Source: Albugo candida (lineage: Eukaryota > Oomycota > Peronosporomycetes > Albuginales > Albuginaceae). Taken from it: a stretch of DNA of 64,000 nt. Each line of letters begins with the position of its first letter. Within the stretch, counting starts at the first letter, position 1. The stretch spans positions 62,001 to 126,000 of the forward strand of contig CAJNAR010000167.1 in NCBI GenBank assembly GCA_905220665.1, in the 5' to 3' direction. Under the pieces are notes generated by a model. That model made no database searches, was not told the origin of the DNA, and worked only from the letters and a program-made list of their open reading frames with translations. Shown piece after piece: positions 58,263-64,000 of this stretch. Both the position numbers and the translations under genes were made by a program.

Positions 58263-59918
58263 ATGCAGATCAAATGGATTGTCTCCCTTGTAACTGCTGC
58301 AGTCGCGTACAGTGAGTATGTGAATGGCAATGGCGAAGATTGTCACACACCCGATCACGGTGACCCAGTCCCAGGTCCGCCTGGTTCTAACCCACCTGCT
58401 CCTGTGGTCACGCCCCCAAAATCAACTTCGCCCGGTGATCAGCCTGTTCCACCCGTGGTCACGCCTCCAAAATCAACTCCCCCCGGTGATCAGCCTGTTC
58501 CACCCGTGGTCACGCCTCCAAAATCAACTCCCCCCGGTGATCAGCCTGTTCCACCCGTGGTCACGCCTCCAAAATCAACTCCCCCTGGTGGTCAGCCTGT
58601 TCCACCCGTGGTCACGCCTCCAAAATCAACTCCCCCCGGTGGTCAGTCTGTTCCACCCGTGGTCACGCCTCCAAAATCAACTCCCCCCGGTGTTCAGTCT
58701 GTTCCACCCGTGGTCACGCCTCCAAAATCAACTCCCCCCGGTGGTCAGTCTGTTCCAAGCCCAAGTCCAACCATTACACCACCAAATGCTGTAGGTGGAG
58801 GAGGTGGTTTTGGAGGAGGAAGTGGTGGAGGAGGTGGTTTCGGAGGAGGAAGTGGAGGTGGTAGTGGAGGTGGTAGTGGTGGAGGAGGTGGTTTCGGAGG
58901 AGGAAGTGGTGGAGGAGGTGGTTTCGGAGGAGGAAGTGGAGGTGGTGGAGGAGGTGGTTTCGGAGGAGGAAGTGGTGGAGGAGGTGGTTTCGGAGGAGGA
59001 AGTGGTGGAGGAGGTGGTTTCGGAGGAGGAAGTGGTGGTGATCAACCAGGAGGAGGAAGTGGAGGTGGTAGTGGAGGAGGAAAGGGTGGCGGTGTAGGAG
59101 GAGAAAGTGGTGGTGATCAACCAGGAGGAGGAAGTGGTAATGGTTCTGGAGGTGGTGCTGGAGGAGGAGCTGGTGGCGGTGTAGGAGGAGAAAGTGGTGG
59201 TGATCAACCAGGAGGTGGAAGTGGTGGAGGAAGTGGAGGTGGTAGTGGAGGTGGTAGTGGAGGAGGAAAGGGTGGCGGTGTAGGAGGAGAAAGTGGTGGT
59301 GATCAACCAGGAGGAGGAAGTGGTAATGGTTCTGGAGGTGGTGCTGGAGGAGGAGCTGGTGGCGGTGTAGGAGGAGAAAGTGGTGGTGATCAACCAGGAG
59401 GTGGAAGTGGTGGAGGAAGTGGTGGAGGAAGTGGAGGTGGTAGTGGAGGTGGCAGTGGAGGAGGAAAGGGTGGCGGTGTAGGAGGAGAAAGTGGTGGTGA
59501 TCAACCAGGAGGTGGAAGTGGAGGTGGTAGTGGAGGTGGCAGTGGAGGAGGAAAGGGTGGCGGTGTAGGAGGAGAAAGTGGTGGTGATCAACCAGGAGGT
59601 GGAAGTGGTGGAGGAAGTGGAGGTGGTAGTGGAGAAGGAGGTGGAGGTGGAGCTGTGTGCCCACCTAATAGTCACTTTGTCAATGTTTGTACCAGCGATG
59701 ACTGTTTGATGGTCAGCGTTGCAAATAAAGGTACTTTTCCAGTTCTTAATTCACAAGGAAATGTGTGCTCCGGTAGTGCCACTACAGGTGCTTGCCCCAA
59801 GGCAGGAGCCTACGGCGCTGGCGATCCTAACGGTACAATTACGAAGCTTGAAAAAAGCTCATGCTGCATATTAATGCCTTCCGGTGCATATGGTTGTGGA
59901 GAGTGCCCTCCGATGTAA
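58263..59918 (+). CDS. Secreted Pro-rich and Gly-rich tandem-repeat protein with Cys-rich C-terminus
   Basis: A single 551-residue frame. The signal peptide is about residues 1-21 (MQIKWIVSLVTAAVAYSEYV). Residues 46-164 are seven near-identical 17-residue units of PPVVTPPKSTPPG-x-Q-x-V. Residues about 178-463 are Gly/Ser repeats, with GGFGGGSGGG units giving way to a longer GGDQPGGGSGGG / GGKGGGVGGESGG unit. The C-terminal ~85 residues are a non-repetitive domain with nine Cys (CPPNSHFVNVCTSDDC ... CCILMPSGAYGCGECPPM), probably disulfide-bonded. No RXLR motif. It could be a wall, adhesive or surface protein, or an apoplastic effector; function is unknown. The near-identity of DNA units suggests recent slippage or unequal exchange. 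Long antisense frames here arise from the GC-biased repeat. Confidence 0.8.
   Translation: MQIKWIVSLVTAAVAYSEYVNGNGEDCHTPDHGDPVPGPPGSNPPAPVVTPPKSTSPGDQPVPPVVTPPKSTPPGDQPVPPVVTPPKSTPPGDQPVPPVVTPPKSTPPGGQPVPPVVTPPKSTPPGGQSVPPVVTPPKSTPPGVQSVPPVVTPPKSTPPGGQSVPSPSPTITPPNAVGGGGGFGGGSGGGGGFGGGSGGGSGGGSGGGGGFGGGSGGGGGFGGGSGGGGGGGFGGGSGGGGGFGGGSGGGGGFGGGSGGDQPGGGSGGGSGGGKGGGVGGESGGDQPGGGSGNGSGGGAGGGAGGGVGGESGGDQPGGGSGGGSGGGSGGGSGGGKGGGVGGESGGDQPGGGSGNGSGGGAGGGAGGGVGGESGGDQPGGGSGGGSGGGSGGGSGGGSGGGKGGGVGGESGGDQPGGGSGGGSGGGSGGGKGGGVGGESGGDQPGGGSGGGSGGGSGEGGGGGAVCPPNSHFVNVCTSDDCLMVSVANKGTFPVLNSQGNVCSGSATTGACPKAGAYGAGDPNGTITKLEKSSCCILMPSGAYGCGECPPM
58398..58754 (+). repeat. 51-bp tandem repeat, seven units
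   Basis: Seven in-frame units of 51 bp encoding PPVVTPPKSTPPG-x-Q-x-V (the first starts APVV and has TSPG). Middle units are almost identical in DNA, differing mainly at the G-[DGV]-Q and [PS]-V positions. Confidence 0.9.
58795..59652 (+). repeat. Gly/Ser-coding repeat array
   Basis: GGTGGAGGA/GGAAGTGG-type sequence with two nested periods: a short GGFGGGSGG-type unit (58795-59035) and a longer unit containing GATCAACCAGGAGG and AAAGGGTGGCGGTGTAGG (59036-59652), repeated about six times. Confidence 0.85.
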
Positions 59919-61688
59919 TGATCCAATTATGGAAGTCCTTGCAATGGAGGCACAAGCATTCAACAAGTACATGTTTGAGAATAGTTGTTGCGTATTTTCA
60001 TAATGAAAGAATTTTTTCTGTTCCATTGTTTCTTTGTTTATGGTCATATTGCTCACGCTTCAACACCTCCTTCACATTGTCAGTTGCCCGTTGCGAGTAG
60101 TGAGCTTTACTAGTTCAAAACTGCATTCCGGATTGTTTCCTCTAGTTTTCGCTCAGCCAGTTTTGTAATATCGCGCTCTAGTCGTGGAGCCCGAAAACAG
60201 ATCAAAACCATAGACGATATATGGGCTCATAAAATGCCGTGATGTCTCAGACAAGGAAGGGTCAATCATGCCCCGGCACTACGTTATTCCTTTATATGCA
60301 TTGTGATCTGAACGTCTGGGAAGATGCCTCAATGCCATGTCCAAGTGGGAGTGGAAAGCTTTCCACCTGTGCTCGAAGGATCCGTTGACATAATCAAAAG
60401 GTAATTATACTATAATCTATTCGCAAAATAACATTAAATAGCATTACCACCTTGTAATGATCTAGCGTGGATGTATGGACGAGATTACGAATTCGAAATG
60501 AGAAATGACTGATCGAAGTGGTCAAACAGATTGAATTCTTATCTCAGACAACGAATCGATCATTGTCAATTGTCAGCATGGCTTCCTTTCCATGCTTATG
60601 TGTTGATATGCATGTGCTGGTGTCATGGGATTGGTGTTTTAGCGAGCAAATATCGTGAATTAGGTATCGAGCATCCAGCAACAAAAAGAGAGCACGAAAT
60701 GCAAGAAATCAGCGTTGTGTTGATAGTCAATGCAGTGCTTATGTCGGGTGACTGCATTCACCTGGTCGTACGACTGCCTCGCAAGTACCAAACGTAAGCT
60801 ACAGATGTCACCGTAATAACGACTAGTTTTGGAATTGTCAGACAAAATAATGACAATTATCATCGCTTCAAAAGATGCATGGTTTTCGCCTGTTGTCATC
60901 GCGGGCACAATGAAGTATCATCATCCTAAGACGAATCCGAAAGAAACTATTGTTGTCACGTAAGAGCGACTTGAAGGCATCTCCCCAGAGAACACTTCTG
61001 AACTTGTGATTTCTGTGATAATCCAACTTTAGGAATGAAACGAACTGTTGTATGTATACACCACAGCAGCTGAGTGACTTTACAACGCATCAACAAACCC
61101 ATTGTTCTCCAGTTGTGCTTTCCCACTGCACTATTTCCCATGACGACGTATTTATCCAAAGAGAGGCTGGTGAGTTAAAGTTGTGGTTTTTGAATGCATC
61201 GTGATACTGGTGGGTACCAATATTCGACCACGGCCAGTCTATTCACGTCAAAGCCAATGCAGCGAATTAGCCTAAAAATGCTGGTCACGGGGTGAGATTA
61301 CATTGGCTGGTGATAGTACTCGCTGCATGTGCGAGCTGTATACAATTTAGCGAGAACGATTATATCTCAAGCGATCAGTCTCCATGATCTTCATCATTTC
61401 GGCATGTCGGCCGCACTCTAGGAGGTTTATGGACGATCTTATCCCAGTCTCCCATTGATCGAACAATTGACTTGGATATATCCTGAAGTGAATTCGACCG
61501 AGCTCGTGCAGACCTGCAGCCATAAGCCAGGTGTATTTTCGAAAAGTGCACCGAGTAAATCGAACAATACCTTGCCCTCGCAGTGTGAGCATTCGCTGAA
61601 TGCTTTGACACATTGGCCAAGATGGGTCCCATCTATGCTCGTGTGATAACGGTAAGTCTCAATGTACCGCATTGAATGACTTTTAATC

Positions 61689-62033
61689 ATGATAAATAAT
61701 GCAAAAGACTATCGCATGATTCCCTATGTACGAGTCGTAGGCACCGACCAAATCTCAGGCTTTATAACAAGGGATAATCAGCAAGAATCGTGCGCAACTT
61801 GCGCTGAATATAGCTTTGACCGCTGTGTCAACTGTGAGTGCATACAGATCGTCAGAAATGAATTGCTGGATGCACATTTTGAGCTATTGAAAATTGATCG
61901 CTCGGATACAACGGGACTCGAACGATGCATGCACGCTGCGCGATACACAGAGTCATTTTGGAAGAGAGAGCTAAATAAGGATTTTGTTTCACTCGCTTGG
62001 GGAGGGTTTCGTTGGAAATCAAGAAGAAAATAA
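61689..62033 (+). CDS. Small Cys-containing hypothetical protein, 114 residues
   Basis: The frame starts at the ATG at 61689. The middle holds five Cys (ESCATCAEYSFDRCVNCEC) in C-x2-C and C-x2-C-x-C pairs, compatible with a small zinc-binding fold, and the C-terminus is basic (WKSRRK). No signal peptide and no family recognised. It stands alone in a gene-poor region, so chance coding cannot be excluded. Confidence 0.3.
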   Translation: MINNAKDYRMIPYVRVVGTDQISGFITRDNQQESCATCAEYSFDRCVNCECIQIVRNELLDAHFELLKIDRSDTTGLERCMHAARYTESFWKRELNKDFVSLAWGGFRWKSRRK

Positions 62034-63854
62034 TCACTTCCTGACTACAAATGCCCGACACAAGTGAATGATTGTAAAAGAATTGATAGCTAATCGCAGT
62101 TTGAACGATACATAGCTTTCACAGCATAATTTTCATTGGCGGGCTTTGAACCCTCAGCTTGACGGTCTCGACTTCATCCGAGTTTATTTTTCACCACACA
62201 TTCAAGATCACTGTCAATACAGAAGTATATGTAATCATTGTAATAAATACTGTGACAAGAGGATAATTGAAAAAAGAGGAAGAACGCTTTAACTACCATA
62301 CTCAATCTTTAGACTAATTAGATTGCACGCCAAATGCAAGCAAATTCAATCATGTTTGAACTTTGTAGGCTGTACGTGTTGTGGGCCTTCTAAATGTCAA
62401 AACCCTGAAAAAAGCATGCTAGTCCCAATTGGTATATCTTCCACACGAATTCATGCTGTAACGATGCATTGATTAGCTTCCGGACTACAGGCTGGTACTG
62501 ACGCTCACGGAATCTCCTTCATCGATTACATGCGCTATAATTGTTCTCATTTAGTGACCTTCGCACCGCTGCACGGATGCGGCTGATAATTGTGATACCT
62601 AATGCATATGGTGTATTCGTTTTCAAGAGCGCCAAGTACTTTCTCGCTATATTTGCCACTGACGCACAAGACAACGCACAGTCTTAGTGTATTTGACGGT
62701 CAGGTTTACCTCTTGAAATGTATCGATCATAATTCCCATTGGATGCGAAGCATTATGGAGTCTTTTATTGTGAAGAGTGTCAAGGAATTCTACGAACGAC
62801 TTATACATCTATCAGATACCCGCGTACATGCAATGTAAGACGTAATATCGGGCGAGTAGAGATTTCAGTGCTTCTGTGGTCCTTGGGGGCTAGACTAATA
62901 TGCTGTCAAGAAGGCTTTGCCAAGATGTATGATCCGTCCACTTCAGTTCAGCTTAACGACATCATTAGCGCCACTTATCCTTTGAGCAATCGTATATGAA
63001 TCGTATATGACATCTTGATAGCTCAATTAGCTCGTCTTGGGGACGTCTTCGGATATCATACGCTTCATCGAATTGTTCACCACGATCGGTGAGTCCGATG
63101 ATCGGCATTATTTGCAGGTTCAGCTCACTGAATCGGATCTTGGCAAGTGATAGGGATTATGCTTGTGATACTCCAGCTCCTAGCCCGAAACTGGGCTCAT
63201 TTTAAATGATGCCTACACTTCGAATATATTAGAAATCTTTTTCTGGCTAATAGACCGTTGTTTTGTCCTGATGAACCTGGTGTGCCAGAGTTCACATCGT
63301 CTCACCTCTGCTCTGCCGGTATGCATCTAGTGATACTCCATCTGTACATGTTCACGTAGAATTCCTTGCATGTCCTGTCCCCTGCAGCGCACTCACGCGA
63401 TGCTCCTTTCCTTCCTGATAATGCTTTGACCGTCCCGTGAGAACAGTACCCGTATTGCTAAATGTGCGATTTCGTTCGGGACCTCTGTGACACGCAGTTG
63501 ATGGATGGCATCGAATTTCTCTCCGTTTTGTCCATGCGGCATCGCGATGCACAACCGTAAAACTTTTTACCTTCATTAGTGGTACACAGTACCATTAATG
63601 GTCTTTCTATCGAATCCAACCAATGTCTCTTCCTGTTGGCGAAAGGAAGCCTATCGAAGCTCGCTTGCCATATATATCAATACCGCTCTACAGCCACAAT
63701 TCTCTATACCGGAAAGCCTGAAAATCACGAATGATTGCTCTATTTCAGTAAAGTCAACACTTACAATTACAATGCTCTATACACATCAAATATTTGACGC
63801 TCCATGCCGCTGAGGCTTTTTAGCTACAACTAAACTGCTCTAATGCAAAAAGCC

Positions 63855-63973
63855 TAGCATCCACAAATTCAAAGCTCTATATCGAGGCATGAATCGACGC
63901 TCAATTCCATCAGCATATACAATATAAGTACGTGTGCTATTGAGCATAAAGGGTAGCATCCACAAATTCAAAG
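63855..63973. repeat. 20-bp direct repeat, 99-bp spacing, near right edge
   Basis: TAGCATCCACAAATTCAAAG occurs exactly at 63855-63874 and 63954-63973, each followed by similar sequence (CTCTATATCGAGGC / ATCTAAACTCAGGTC). This may be the start of a tandem or satellite repeat that continues beyond the window. Confidence 0.7.
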
Positions 63974-64000
63974 ATCTAAACTCAGGTCTCATATCTGACG

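Larger units (their letters stand above)
59919..64000. other. Gene-poor stretch, no recognisable gene
   Basis: About 4.1 kb with short frames only. 60531-60797, 61689-62033 and 62602-62838 are the longest plus-strand ones; only 61689-62033 starts at ATG and has a notable composition and is listed apart. No transposon motif or complete tRNA was recognised. A short tandem-type repeat lies at the right edge. Confidence 0.5.

Noticed and set aside
58728..59675. Two long minus-strand frames of 315 and 296 residues opposite the Gly-rich gene
   Set aside because: They are Thr/Ser- and His/Leu-repeat shadows of the GGN repeat. They lack domains, and the plus-strand frame has the signal peptide and Cys-rich end.
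58263..59918. RXLR or CHXC host-targeting effector motif in the secreted repeat protein
   Set aside because: I looked after the signal peptide and saw neither motif. An apoplastic role remains possible.
62137..62190. tRNA-like 3' half (GGGTTCAAAGCCCGCC on the minus strand)
   Set aside because: It has a B-box-like sequence, but no matching 5' acceptor, D arm or anticodon stem could be found upstream.
1..64000. CRISPR arrays, operons, rRNA genes or bacterial mobile elements
   Set aside because: None were seen. Gene structure with spliceosomal introns is eukaryotic throughout.

Overview
The window reads as nuclear DNA of a small-genome eukaryote, most likely an oomycete close to the obligate biotrophs such as Albugo. 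This is inference. The signs are intact conserved eukaryotic genes only tens to hundreds of bases apart; introns that are almost all 41-63 bp with GT-AG ends; a bZIP factor whose invariant DNA-contact Asn is replaced by Val, a variant I recall being described in oomycetes; a duplicated G-x-W-T-x-EEE-x-YA domain I associate with stramenopiles; and a secreted Pro/Gly repeat protein. Species was not tested.

Layout. 1-9.4 kb is gene-poor: a gene end at the left edge and a signal-peptide-led HAD-like phosphatase whose reading frame is interrupted. 9.45-21 kb is dense: an unidentified intron-rich gene, a Tat-SF1 homologue, a CENP-S/MHF1 histone-fold gene hidden in three short exons, the Val-type bZIP factor, a 1,053-residue helical protein in eight exons, an MPPE1/PGAP5-like metallophosphoesterase and a coiled-coil protein. 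21-34 kb is a repeat-rich island: the duplicated-domain gene, a 68-base poly(T) run beside a tRNA-Ala(AGC) sequence, a nearly complete LINE with ORF1 and ORF2 (one frameshift in ORF2), a tRNA-derived SINE-like insertion with a perfect 14-bp target duplication, and an older decayed fragment of the same LINE family.

34-57.5 kb is the second dense block: a CCDC90/MCUR1-like mitochondrial coiled-coil protein, a Senataxin/Sen1 helicase, an AI-2E/TMEM245-type membrane protein, a J-domain protein, mevalonate kinase, RRP12, a Tudor-like plus PWWP plus AT-hook chromatin protein, a USP30-type deubiquitinase and an ankyrin-repeat protein. At 58.3-59.9 kb lies the secreted Pro/Gly repeat protein, and from 60 kb on I recognise no gene.

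The conserved genes are housekeeping functions (splicing and transcription, DNA-repair histone fold, GPI-anchor or lipid metallophosphoesterase, RNA-DNA helicase, isoprenoid synthesis, 40S biogenesis, mitochondrial deubiquitination). They do not form one pathway. Intron boundaries were placed by eye from GT/AG sites, frame continuity and family alignment from memory. In every model called resolved the summed exons stay in frame.
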